Assembly (NCBI GenBank): GCA_017935365.1
Contig: JAGBHT010000009.1
Span: 34,454-98,453 of the forward strand
Reading direction: 5' to 3'
Origin: Ruminiclostridium sp.
Lineage (GTDB): Bacteria > Bacillota > Clostridia > Oscillospirales > Ruminococcaceae
Length of the DNA stretch: 64,000 bases
A program made the translations under genes and the position numbers. The notes beneath the pieces are model-generated. The model worked only from the letters and a program-made list of their open reading frames with translations. It had not been told where the DNA came from and made no database searches. Shown here piece by piece: positions 7,265-14,392 of the stretch (position 1 is the stretch's first letter; each line of letters begins with the position of its first letter).

Positions 7265-8458
7265 TTACTTTCTCTTCTTAAGAACAACGCCTGCTGTAGC
7301 AACTGCTACTGCTGCGAGAGCTGCAGGAACAACTGCAACTGCAACACCAGTGTCAGGGCTTACGGGCTTGTCAGGAGTGGGCTCGACAGGTGTTTCGCCT
7401 GAAGATTCGCCGGGGTTAACGGGCTCATCGGGAACGTCGCCTGAAGATTCGCCGGGGTTAACGGGCTCATCGGGCTCGTCAGGAGTGCTGTTATCTACAA
7501 CGATCTTAACGCTGTCGATAGCGATTGTAGGAATGTCTGTTGCATCTTCTTCAGCTGCGAGGTCTGTGCAAACTGCGATGAATTCAGCTGCAGCGATCTT
7601 GTTAGCAAAAGTAAGTTCAACTTCGTATGTACCGTTGCCTGTTACGTCAACAACTGTAGCTTCTGCGTTAGCGTTACCTGTGTTGCCTTCGCCCCAGTAC
7701 TGAACGCCCCAGTCCTTATCTGCAAATGAGATCCAAGCCTTGAAAGGAGTTGTAAAGTTAGAAACTGTGAACTGTACCTTAACTTTAACAGCGTTAGCGA
7801 AATCAGCCTTTTCAGCGATTACGTCAGCGTCATCGCCTGTCCATGCATTGATGATGTTTGTACGAACAAGACCGCTGTCTACTACTGTACGACCTGCGTT
7901 CTTGATAGCAACGTCAACTGTTTCTTCTACATCTTCAGATGTACCGGGTGTTACATCATCATTATCAGCAACGGGAAGTGTTTCACCGTCCTTGCCGAGG
8001 AAGTCGATGCTTGAGTAAGCGATATCGCCGCCCCACCACTCTGAAAGAGCGATCTGACCGTATGTGCCTTCAGCACCTGAGATATCCTCAGCTGTGAAGA
8101 AAGGAGTTTCTTCCATTCTTGTGATTGAGTTTGTAGCTGTGTCGAGCTGGATGTTGTGTTCTTCTGCATCGCCGCAGCCGTTGCACCATGCGAGCTGATT
8201 CCAGTTGTTGCTTGCTGTGCTGAAAATGAATCCGCCGCCTGCACCCTGTGCTAATACATCAGCTGATGCGTCTGTAAAGTTGATTCTTACGCCGTATACA
8301 TCGTTGATGTCTACGCCTTCGGGAAGGATGTCAGCTACGTTAAGTACGAGGTTACCGTTGCCGTCAGCGCCGTCCCAAGCTGCAAATGCGCTTACTGCAA
8401 GTGAAGAAACTGCAACTGCAGCTGCAGCAACACTTGCTAAAGTTCTTGTAAACTTCAT
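7265..8458 (-). CDS. Secreted, sortase-type surface protein, two-domain paralogue
   Basis: 397 aa, a larger relative of the gene at 6238. Signal peptide MKFTRTLASVAAAAVAVSSL ending AFA; domain 1 about 27-165 with ALSEWWGGDIAYSSIDFLGKDG; domain 2 about 180-325 ending PTIAIDSVKIVVD, as in carbohydrate-binding beta-sandwich modules (inferred); then a linker of DEPVNPGESSG-type repeats; then SPDTG, a hydrophobic helix and KKRK. The last 35 residues are almost identical to the neighbour's, pointing to duplication and a shared sortase. No glycosidase motif is seen, so a binding or scaffold role at the cell wall is likely. GGAGGA precedes the ATG. Confidence 0.8.
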   Translation of the reverse strand: MKFTRTLASVAAAAVAVSSLAVSAFAAWDGADGNGNLVLNVADILPEGVDINDVYGVRINFTDASADVLAQGAGGGFIFSTASNNWNQLAWCNGCGDAEEHNIQLDTATNSITRMEETPFFTAEDISGAEGTYGQIALSEWWGGDIAYSSIDFLGKDGETLPVADNDDVTPGTSEDVEETVDVAIKNAGRTVVDSGLVRTNIINAWTGDDADVIAEKADFANAVKVKVQFTVSNFTTPFKAWISFADKDWGVQYWGEGNTGNANAEATVVDVTGNGTYEVELTFANKIAAAEFIAVCTDLAAEEDATDIPTIAIDSVKIVVDNSTPDEPDEPVNPGESSGDVPDEPVNPGESSGETPVEPTPDKPVSPDTGVAVAVVPAALAAVAVATAGVVLKKRK

Positions 8459-8504
8459 TGGTTTTGTCCTCCATAAAAATATTTTAGCTGTTTAGCTAGT
8501 ATTA

Positions 8505-8533
8505 ATGATACTATATCCCTGCAAGCTTTTCAA
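8505..8533 (-). promoter_or_regulatory. Promoter for the surface protein gene at 7265
   Basis: Leftward -35 TTGAAA, 17-nt spacer, -10 TATCAT, with the same ATATAGTATCATTAAT core as the paralogue's promoter. Confidence 0.65.
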
Positions 8534-8629
8534 TTGGCAATTTGCACAAAAATCGTAATCAGGTTTGTAGATTTTATCCATCATAACTATAAAACTGTTA
8601 AATTCGTTACATTTTGCGAATAATGTTAT

Positions 8630-8656
8630 CATATCGATACCACAGTATCCGATATG
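8630..8656. promoter_or_regulatory. Inverted repeat in the divergent intergenic region (candidate operator)
   Basis: CATATCG-ATAC-CACA-GTAT-C-CGATATG forms 11 paired bases with one bulged C, about 31 nt upstream of the -35 of the sigma-factor promoter. It could bind a dimeric regulator. No known operator is recognised. Confidence 0.4.
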
Positions 8657-8687
8657 TGTTTGTGCACACATTCGGGAATTGTTTTGC

Positions 8688-8716
8688 TTGACTAACCGCG
8701 TGGGATAAGGTACAAT
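8688..8716 (+). promoter_or_regulatory. Promoter for the sigma-factor gene
   Basis: -35 TTGACT, 17-nt spacer, -10 TACAAT. The leader from about 8723 to the ATG at 8916 is unusually long (about 190 nt) and ends in a small hairpin CCTACT/AGTAGG (about 8879-8894) before the ribosome-binding site. Confidence 0.6.
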
Positions 8717-8915
8717 ATAATTGAGTAAATATGCAGACAGCTATACATAAGCTATATGTAAGCGCCGTTTTGAATGCATATCCAATATGTTGTGATACTG
8801 CACAAAAAACGTATGAAAGATTTTACTTATCCGATACACAATATTTTCATTAAGAGTGAAACTTTTTCGGAAAATCCGCCTACTACAAAGTAGGTGACGT
8901 AAGCGAGGTGAGCCA

Positions 8916-9458
8916 ATGGGCAACTGCGGTCACGAAGAATATTTCAACCGTGTATACGATGAAACCTGCAAATCGGTTTCAAGGTTCGTAGTCAGCAAAT
9001 GCGGAAATATGGACGACGCGGAAGATATTATTCAGAATGTATATACCCGCTTCTTCAAGCGTATCAGCGAGAAGGGTCACGAAGATATCGAAAGCCCGGA
9101 GGCTTTCCTTATAAACATTGCTAAGTTTGAATGCCGCACATACTTTTCGGGAAGAAAGAAAAACGACAAGGTTTCATCTTTCTCCGATTATACCGAAGAA
9201 GAGATGGTGGCAATAGAGAGCGAGATGTCGAAGCCTCAGCAGAGACTTGAAGACATAATCAGCAACAAGATAGTTGCAAAACAGATATTTGACGACATAA
9301 TGAAGACCGATGAACTGACAGGTCAGATATTCTATCTTCATTTTGCGTGCGATATGAAGCTTGAAGATGTTGCAAAGGCGCTTGACGTGAAGCTTTCAAC
9401 AGTCAAGAACAAGCTTTACCGCACAATAGAAAGACAAAAGAAAAAATTTAAACTGTGA
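8916..9458 (+). CDS. Sigma-70 family (ECF-like) RNA polymerase sigma factor
   Basis: 180 aa. Region 2 spans about residues 8-80 (MDDAEDIIQNVYTRFFKRI is the conserved sigma-2 helix). Region 4 spans about 120-175, with a helix-turn-helix at MKLEDVAKALDVKLSTVKNKLYRTIERQKKK. There is no region 3 or region 1.1, as in ECF sigma factors. It should direct RNA polymerase to a small set of promoters. A GAGGTGA site precedes the ATG. The next gene, 21 nt downstream, encodes a single-span membrane protein that may be its anti-sigma factor. Confidence 0.88.
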   Translation: MGNCGHEEYFNRVYDETCKSVSRFVVSKCGNMDDAEDIIQNVYTRFFKRISEKGHEDIESPEAFLINIAKFECRTYFSGRKKNDKVSSFSDYTEEEMVAIESEMSKPQQRLEDIISNKIVAKQIFDDIMKTDELTGQIFYLHFACDMKLEDVAKALDVKLSTVKNKLYRTIERQKKKFKL

Positions 9459-9479
9459 CTTACGGAAGGGGGCTTTGAA

Positions 9480-10157
9480 ATGAATACAAACGAGTTCTAT
9501 AAAGAGCTTATGAGCGAGTATTCTTTCGACCATGATAAAATTAAAAAAGCCGCTATGGGTAAGTCGGTAAGTATGAAGACAAACAGACTTAAGGCGGTAT
9601 GGCTTTCTGCGGCGGGTGCCGTTGCGGCAATTGCCATTACGTTCAGCAGTGTTGCACTTTTTAATACAGGCAGTCCTGTGAGTGTTGCTCCCACAACCTC
9701 GATCAGTGCCGAAGAGCGCTTTAAAATGGCAATGGAAGCCTATAACAAGGCTGACGAAAATACCGAGGACGTTTTCCTCTATGTTACATTCAAGGAAAAC
9801 GAAACACCCGAGGATATGCAGACGATACTTGCAAAGGCTGACAACAAGGGTAATATCCGTGTTACCGAAGTTTACCTTTCTGACAGCTCGGCAGTGAGCG
9901 GCAGTGAAAACATCGCCTCTCTTTTTGACGCCAACGAGAAAAACATAACAGCCGTAAAGGTTTACTGCCCGGGAAACTTCCTTAAGCGTCTTACCGCACT
10001 TGACGGTGTTTACCTTGTGGAAACAGAAGACACATTCAAAGAAAATGATTTCTCCGCTATCGATACAAGCAGCGATTACGATTACTATCCCGATTACAGC
10101 ACAGGCGACAACACTGTAACGCCTGTACCCGGAGATTCAACAAACCCTCAGGAATAA
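9480..10157 (+). CDS. Single-pass membrane protein, possible anti-sigma factor
   Basis: 225 aa. A short cytoplasmic N-terminus (about 1-37, NTNEFYKELMSEYSFDHDKIKKAA), one transmembrane helix about 38-62 (AVWLSAAGAVAAIAITFSSVAL) and an extracytoplasmic domain ending in an Asp/Tyr/Pro-rich tail. I do not recognise the extracytoplasmic fold. Position 21 nt behind a sigma-factor gene, with the short-cytoplasm/one-helix layout, suggests a membrane-bound regulator of that sigma factor; there is no clear zinc-binding anti-sigma motif, so this is inference. GGAAGGGGG precedes the ATG. Confidence 0.6.
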   Translation: MNTNEFYKELMSEYSFDHDKIKKAAMGKSVSMKTNRLKAVWLSAAGAVAAIAITFSSVALFNTGSPVSVAPTTSISAEERFKMAMEAYNKADENTEDVFLYVTFKENETPEDMQTILAKADNKGNIRVTEVYLSDSSAVSGSENIASLFDANEKNITAVKVYCPGNFLKRLTALDGVYLVETEDTFKENDFSAIDTSSDYDYYPDYSTGDNTVTPVPGDSTNPQE

Positions 10158-10181
10158 TCTCTTTATATATTTAAATAGTAT

Positions 10182-10219
10182 ACCGCCTTCAGGAGCGACA
10201 GTTCCGGAAGGCGGTTTTT
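10182..10219 (+). terminator. Terminator after the sigma/membrane protein pair
   Basis: ACCGCCTTC/GAAGGCGGT stem with a 16-nt loop, followed by TTTTT. Confidence 0.85.
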
Positions 10220-10291
10220 AATATGCCTCTTTATCTTTGAAATAGCTGTGTAATCGTTTTAACAAAATTTCGTGACAGTCCCAAAATACTA

Positions 10292-10320
10292 TTGACTTTT
10301 CTTGTGAAAACCATTACAAT
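10292..10320 (+). promoter_or_regulatory. Promoter for the GH5 cellulase gene
   Basis: -35 TTGACT, 17-nt spacer, -10 TACAAT. A hairpin in the leader (CAGCTTTTT...GAAAAAGCTG, about 10342-10374) lies just before the ribosome-binding site and could affect mRNA stability or translation. Confidence 0.65.
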
Positions 10321-10390
10321 ATGATTACAACAACAAAAAACAGCTTTTTGTTTCCCTAAAAACGAAAAAGCTGAGGAAAGAAAGGTATTT

Positions 10391-11842
10391 ATGAAGAAGA
10401 GAATACTTGCTGCTCTTATCAGCGGCATAATGGTTGTTACCGGTATTTCTGCGTGCTCAGGCGGGGCAAACTCGTCTGTTGACAGCAGTACTGCAACTAC
10501 AACGACCTCCGTGTCAGCCACAACCAAGGCAGAAACCACGACTGTAACTACAACCAAGGCAGAAACCACGACCGTAACTACAACCAAGCCAGAAACCACG
10601 ACAGTAGCCACTACTGCAGAAACAACCACAACCACTATGACCACAACAACCGCAAAAAAGCAGGAAACGACTGCAACAAAGGCAACAACCACAACAAAAA
10701 AAGCAGAACCCGCACCTGCCGAAACCAAGGGTGATTCTGTAGCATTTTCACAGAATCTTATGCCGGGCTGGAATCTCGGCAACCAGCTGGAAGCAAATTC
10801 AGGCGGTACTCCGAGCGAAACCGCATGGGGCAACCCGACTATAACCGAAAAGCTTATAAAGGAAGTAAAGGCACAGGGCTTCAAGTCCATCCGTATCCCC
10901 GTATCATATCTTTCTAAGATAGGCGCAGGCCCCAACTACACTATCGACTCAAAGTGGCTCGACAGAGTACAGGAAGTAGTAGATATGTGCGTTGACAACG
11001 GACTTTACGCTATAATCAACATTCACGGCGACGGCTACTACAGCATAAAAGGCGGCTGGCTTCTCTGCGGCGAATCCGCTTCCGAGCAGAAGAAGATCAA
11101 AGCAAAGTACGAAAAAGTCTGGGAGCAGATAGCAAAGCGCTTCAAGAACTATGACGAACATCTCGTGTTCGAGTCAATGAACGAAGAGTATGACGGATCG
11201 TACGGCAACCCCAATCCCGAATATTACAACAACATCAATGCATACAATCAGATTTTCGTTGATACGGTAAGAAAAGCTGGCGGCAAGAACAACAGTCGTT
11301 ATCTGCTTATCCCGGGCTGGAACACCGATATAAACTTTACAACAGGCGACTGCGATTCATATACAATGGAAGCAAAGTTCGTTATCCCGAATGACAGCAG
11401 GATAATGATTTCCGTACACTATTACAGCCCGTGGGAATTCTGCGGAGAAGAAGGCTATGACACCTTCTATAAATGGGGCGACTCGGTTAAGAAATTCGTA
11501 AAGCCCAGACAAAGCGAATCGCTTGTAAACAGACAGTTCGATAAGCTCTACAATGCGTTTATCAAGAACGGCTACGGCGTTGTAATAGGCGAGTACGGCT
11601 CAATTGACAGGACCTCAAAGGATAAGAGCAATACAATATATCGTGCTTATTTCGCAGAGTATGTGAATTATGCCGCTCATCAGAGAAATATAGTTACTGT
11701 TTACTGGGATAACGGCTATAACGGTAAACACGGCTTCGGATTATTCGACCGCACAAAGTGCACAGTAACACAGCCCGAGATAATCAAGGGCATTATAAAC
11801 GGCGCAAAGGCTGCCAAAGCCCCGAAAGCGCCTACGGAATAA
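10391..11842 (+). CDS. GH5 endoglucanase (cellulase), lipoprotein
   Basis: 483 aa. Lipoprotein signal peptide with lipobox GISAC (Cys22), then a Thr-rich linker (about 30-110) built on imperfect 10-residue repeats such as KAETTTVTTT, then a GH5 (beta/alpha)8 catalytic domain about 118-475. GH5 landmarks: GWNLGNQLEAN at the N-terminal end, INIHGDGYY, ESMNEE with acid/base Glu265, HYYSPWEF, and VVIGEYGS with nucleophile Glu401. It should cut beta-1,4-glucan (cellulose or related) by a retaining mechanism while tethered to the outer membrane face by lipid. No dockerin or CBM is attached. The gene is monocistronic by its own promoter; AGAAAGG precedes the ATG. Confidence 0.92.
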   Translation: MKKRILAALISGIMVVTGISACSGGANSSVDSSTATTTTSVSATTKAETTTVTTTKAETTTVTTTKPETTTVATTAETTTTTMTTTTAKKQETTATKATTTTKKAEPAPAETKGDSVAFSQNLMPGWNLGNQLEANSGGTPSETAWGNPTITEKLIKEVKAQGFKSIRIPVSYLSKIGAGPNYTIDSKWLDRVQEVVDMCVDNGLYAIINIHGDGYYSIKGGWLLCGESASEQKKIKAKYEKVWEQIAKRFKNYDEHLVFESMNEEYDGSYGNPNPEYYNNINAYNQIFVDTVRKAGGKNNSRYLLIPGWNTDINFTTGDCDSYTMEAKFVIPNDSRIMISVHYYSPWEFCGEEGYDTFYKWGDSVKKFVKPRQSESLVNRQFDKLYNAFIKNGYGVVIGEYGSIDRTSKDKSNTIYRAYFAEYVNYAAHQRNIVTVYWDNGYNGKHGFGLFDRTKCTVTQPEIIKGIINGAKAAKAPKAPTE

Positions 11843-11880
11843 AACCGCATTCGGTGCAATAATTTTGTATATTTTTCCAC

Positions 11881-11909
11881 TTGCTTTTTCGGTGGAAATG
11901 TAGTATATT
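11881..11909 (+). promoter_or_regulatory. Promoter for the small membrane protein gene
   Basis: -35 TTGCTT, 17-nt spacer, -10 TATATT, about 20-25 nt upstream of the AAAGGAA ribosome-binding site. Confidence 0.55.
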
Positions 11910-11936
11910 AATCCTTACAGAAAGGAATGATATTTT

Positions 11937-12167
11937 ATGATGAAGAAAATTACTTCTGCGCTGACAGCCGCAGCAATGTCGATATTACTCGGTATTACCT
12001 GCTTTGCCGAAACTACAGTAGGCGCTAGCAGCGGTAACACAAACACAGGCGTTACATTCGATATGACAGCGATCATCATCTGCATAGTAGCTCTTGTAGT
12101 TGTAGTTGCAGTCGGTGTTATCACAGCTGTTGTAAGCAAGAAGAAAAAGAACGGCGATAACAAGTAA
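11937..12167 (+). CDS. Small signal-peptide/one-helix membrane protein, unknown
   Basis: 76 aa (75 if the second ATG at 11940 is used). A signal peptide ends near CFAE (residue about 24), then a short Ser/Thr/Gly/Asn-rich stretch, one very hydrophobic helix (MTAIIICIVALVVVVAVGVITAVV) and a KKKKNGDNK tail. The layout is that of a small type I membrane protein; no family is recognised. It has its own promoter and terminator, so it is probably a real microprotein. It lacks an LPxTG-like motif. Confidence 0.7.
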   Translation: MMKKITSALTAAAMSILLGITCFAETTVGASSGNTNTGVTFDMTAIIICIVALVVVVAVGVITAVVSKKKKNGDNK

Positions 12168-12177
12168 TTATCACTGG

Positions 12178-12203
12178 AGCCCCGCTTTTGCGGGGCTTTT
12201 TTC
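12178..12203 (+). terminator. Terminator after the small membrane protein
   Basis: Perfect 8-bp stem AGCCCCGC/GCGGGGCT with a TTTT loop and a following T-run. Confidence 0.9.
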
Positions 12204-12284
12204 ATTTTCACATTATCACCACAATCTTTCAGCAAAGATACACTCTATTTTGCTGTTCGACAGCATAAAATGGTAAAAATTCAC

Positions 12285-12313
12285 TTGACTTTTCGTGCCC
12301 GATGGGATATACT
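12285..12313 (+). promoter_or_regulatory. Promoter for the first NlpC/P60-like lipoprotein
   Basis: -35 TTGACT, 17-nt spacer, -10 TATACT; predicted start near 12320, about 75 nt before the ATG. No WalR-like box array is seen here, unlike the paralogue. Confidence 0.6.
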
Positions 12314-12394
12314 ATTATTGTGCAAGAAAATATCAGATTGTACATCTCAGACGACAGTAAGAGGCATATAGCGACTGTCGCACGGAGGGAAAAA

Positions 12395-13024
12395 ATGAAA
12401 AAAAGCTTAGTCACATTGCTGATTGCGGCATTGGCTGTCACAACAGTCGCCTTAATGAGCGGATGCGGCTCAGATACAACATCTTCGGACAACACGACCC
12501 CTGACACGCCACCAACGACTCAAGAGAGCAAAGATTCAGATCCTTCGTCGCAGCAGACAACGGTATCGGATATTATATCCGTTCCTGACAGCTCAAGCGA
12601 TACCGGTAGCAGTGATAACAGCGATAATACGGCGACAGACCTGCGCAGGCAGATAGTTGCTACCGCTGAAGCGCTCGTAGGCATCGATTATGTCAGCGGT
12701 ATGGCTTCTCCCGAACAGGGCTTTGACAATTCAGGACTTATCTATTATGTTCTCCGCGAAAACGGATTTATAAATTGTCCGAGAGGTACAGCCGCACAAA
12801 AAGAAATGGGTACATCGATTGATTTTGATGATATCAGGGAGGGTGACCTGCTCTTCTTTACCGACACCGACAGCGAAACAGGCGAAAAGATCGATTTCGG
12901 CGGTATTTACATCGGCAACGGAAAACTGATATACAGCCCTTATCCCGGTGAAAAAGTAAAGTTCGCCGATATCAACAGTGCTTATTGGCAAAACAGTTTC
13001 AGTGTTGCGATAAGTGTTGCTTAA
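12395..13024 (+). CDS. NlpC/P60-like lipoprotein lacking catalytic Cys and His
   Basis: 209 aa. Lipoprotein signal peptide with lipobox MSGC (Cys24), Ser/Thr/Asp-rich linker about 28-80, and an NlpC/P60-like domain about 83-209. In active NlpC/P60 peptidases the nucleophile lies in DCSG and the base in HVGIY. Here these read FDNSGL (Asn112 for Cys) and FGGIY (Phe168 for His), while the surrounding fold motifs (NCPRGTAAQ, IREGDLLFF, GNGKLIYSPYPG) remain. It therefore probably binds, but does not cut, peptidoglycan peptides at the cell surface. The ATG at 12395 follows CGGAGGG. The paralogue at 13261 carries the same substitutions. Confidence 0.82.
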   Translation: MKKSLVTLLIAALAVTTVALMSGCGSDTTSSDNTTPDTPPTTQESKDSDPSSQQTTVSDIISVPDSSSDTGSSDNSDNTATDLRRQIVATAEALVGIDYVSGMASPEQGFDNSGLIYYVLRENGFINCPRGTAAQKEMGTSIDFDDIREGDLLFFTDTDSETGEKIDFGGIYIGNGKLIYSPYPGEKVKFADINSAYWQNSFSVAISVA

Positions 13025-13066
13025 ATTCCGATTATGACATTGTCCTTCATATAAAACTACAAGAAT

Positions 13067-13095
13067 ACCGTCTGCGTTATGCAGGCGGTGTTTTT
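13067..13095 (+). terminator. Terminator after the first NlpC/P60-like gene
   Basis: ACCGTCTGC/GCAGGCGGT stem (one G-T pair), 5-nt loop, then GTTTTT. Confidence 0.8.
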
Positions 13096-13109
13096 GTATT
13101 TGCAACACT

Positions 13110-13178
13110 TGTTACCGAATTGTAACCGTTGTTACCGTTTTGTAACCATTTGTAACCGAATTGTTACCGTATTGTAAC
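13110..13178 (+). promoter_or_regulatory. Array of WalR-like boxes (seven TGTWAC half-sites)
   Basis: Seven TGTTAC/TGTAAC hexamers start at 13110, 13121, 13130, 13141, 13151, 13162 and 13173. Four neighbouring pairs are separated by exactly 5 nt (for example TGTTAC-CGAAT-TGTAAC), which is the published WalR/YycF box, TGTWAH-N5-TGTWAH. The array ends 10 nt upstream of the -35 element of the following gene, a typical activator position. Binding by WalR is inferred. Confidence 0.65.
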
Positions 13179-13188
13179 CGAATTTTAA

Positions 13189-13216
13189 TTGCATTTTGCT
13201 TATTTTGTGATATACT
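13189..13216 (+). promoter_or_regulatory. Promoter for the second NlpC/P60-like lipoprotein
   Basis: -35 TTGCAT, 16-nt spacer, -10 TATACT; the weak -35 fits an activator-dependent promoter served by the adjacent box array. Confidence 0.6.
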
Positions 13217-13260
13217 TAAGGCAAGGACAGGGAAATGTCAGATAAAAGGTTGGTGATAAT

Positions 13261-14040
13261 ATGAAAAAGAAATTATCATTGATATCAGCAATATTGACCG
13301 TTGTTGCCATAGCATCACTTACGGCTTGCTCCGGTAATTCTCAACCTGCGCAAAGCGATGGATCATCTCAGAGCACATTTGAAAGCTCAACTGCCGGCAG
13401 TTCTGACAACTCAGAAACGTCTTATGAGGATAATTCATCACAGGACAGTTCGACCGATAATACATCGTCAGACAACAGTTCGACTGATAATACATCGTCA
13501 GACAACAGTTCGACCGATGATACTTCATCGGATAACAGCTCAACTGACGATACCTCATCAGATAGCAGTTCAATCGATGATACATCGTCAGACAACAGTC
13601 CGACCGATGATACATCGTCAGATAACAGCTCGAATGACAACGCTTCAAACGATACAGAACCTGTCGCACCTTCCCAAAAAGGCGATGTTATCGCCAAGGC
13701 GGCATATGATATGCTTGACAAGCCGTTTACGGACGGCGGATACAAGCCCGAAACGGGTTTTGACAATTCAGGCCTTATCTACTATGCGCTGACAAATGCC
13801 GGTCTTGAGTGTCCGAGAGGACTTACCGCGCAGAAAGATATGGGCAAAGAGGTTCAGCTTTCTGACCTTCAGAAAGGTGACATTGTATTCATAAAAGACG
13901 GCGACTCTTTCTTCGGAGGTATATATACAGGCGATGACACAATGGTGTTCAGCCCGTATCCGGGACAGACGGTACGCACCGCAAATCTCAAGTCGATATA
14001 CTATATCGACAACTTCCTTAAGGCTGTAAGAGTGGGTTAA
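13261..14040 (+). CDS. NlpC/P60-like lipoprotein lacking catalytic Cys and His, with repeat linker
   Basis: 259 aa. Lipobox LTAC (Cys23); a long Asp/Ser/Thr linker about 28-135 with tandem 10-residue units such as SSTDDTSSDN (30-bp DNA repeats at about 13448-13635); then an NlpC/P60-like domain about 140-259. As in the upstream paralogue, the nucleophile motif is FDNSGL (Asn near 169 for Cys) and the His motif is FFGGIY (Phe near 218 for His), so it is predicted inactive. The linker probably spans the wall or holds the domain away from the membrane. It is likely WalR-controlled, given the box array upstream. The DNA repeats could allow linker-length variation between strains. Confidence 0.82.
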   Translation: MKKKLSLISAILTVVAIASLTACSGNSQPAQSDGSSQSTFESSTAGSSDNSETSYEDNSSQDSSTDNTSSDNSSTDNTSSDNSSTDDTSSDNSSTDDTSSDSSSIDDTSSDNSPTDDTSSDNSSNDNASNDTEPVAPSQKGDVIAKAAYDMLDKPFTDGGYKPETGFDNSGLIYYALTNAGLECPRGLTAQKDMGKEVQLSDLQKGDIVFIKDGDSFFGGIYTGDDTMVFSPYPGQTVRTANLKSIYYIDNFLKAVRVG

Positions 14041-14262
14041 CGCTTTTATTGCACAATCATCACAAAGTTTTTTCAGTGCCTTGTAACACCTCGCAATAAC
14101 TTCATAATGTTTTATAACATTGCAACAGCTTTTCAGACTACATCGCAGTAACATTCAGACAGCATTTTTATAACACCTGCAAATATTTACACAGCATTTT
14201 CGCATCGTTTCAACATAATTCTTAATTTCCGCTGCATTGCAGCAATTCTCCTCTCTTATATA
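14041..14262. other. Intergenic stretch before the GH2 gene
   Basis: AT-rich spacer holding repeated ACATT/AACA-type words but no convincing gene, promoter or repeat unit. It ends at the terminator at 14263. Confidence 0.4.
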
Positions 14263-14300
14263 TTTGCCCCTCCGCTTTTGCGGAGGGGCAAAATCTTTTC
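14263..14300 (+). terminator. Terminator upstream of the GH2 gene
   Basis: 13-bp stem TTTGCCCCTCCGC/GCGGAGGGGCAAA with a TTTT loop and a T-rich tail. The stem core is the same as in the terminator at 6173-6201. Confidence 0.75.
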
Positions 14301-14319
14301 TTTGAAAGTCTGATTTATC

Positions 14320-14348
14320 TTGATTTTCATCATTCAAACTGTTACAAT
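14320..14348 (+). promoter_or_regulatory. Promoter for the GH2 gene
   Basis: -35 TTGATT, 17-nt spacer, -10 TACAAT; predicted start about 38 nt before the ATG. Confidence 0.65.
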
Positions 14349-14392
14349 ATAATTGTACACATTCAGCTATAAAGCCGAAAGGAAAAAATAAA

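Noticed and set aside
10313..10329. ATTACA-N5-ATTACA (WalR-like pair) at the GH5 promoter
   Set aside because: It overlaps the -10 element TACAAT, has only one pair with T at the last position, and may be chance; weaker than the two arrays reported.
13358..13792. Alternative-frame reading across the repeat linker of the second NlpC/P60-like gene
   Set aside because: Open only because the 30-bp repeats contain no stops in that frame; the lipoprotein frame has signal peptide, lipobox and domain.
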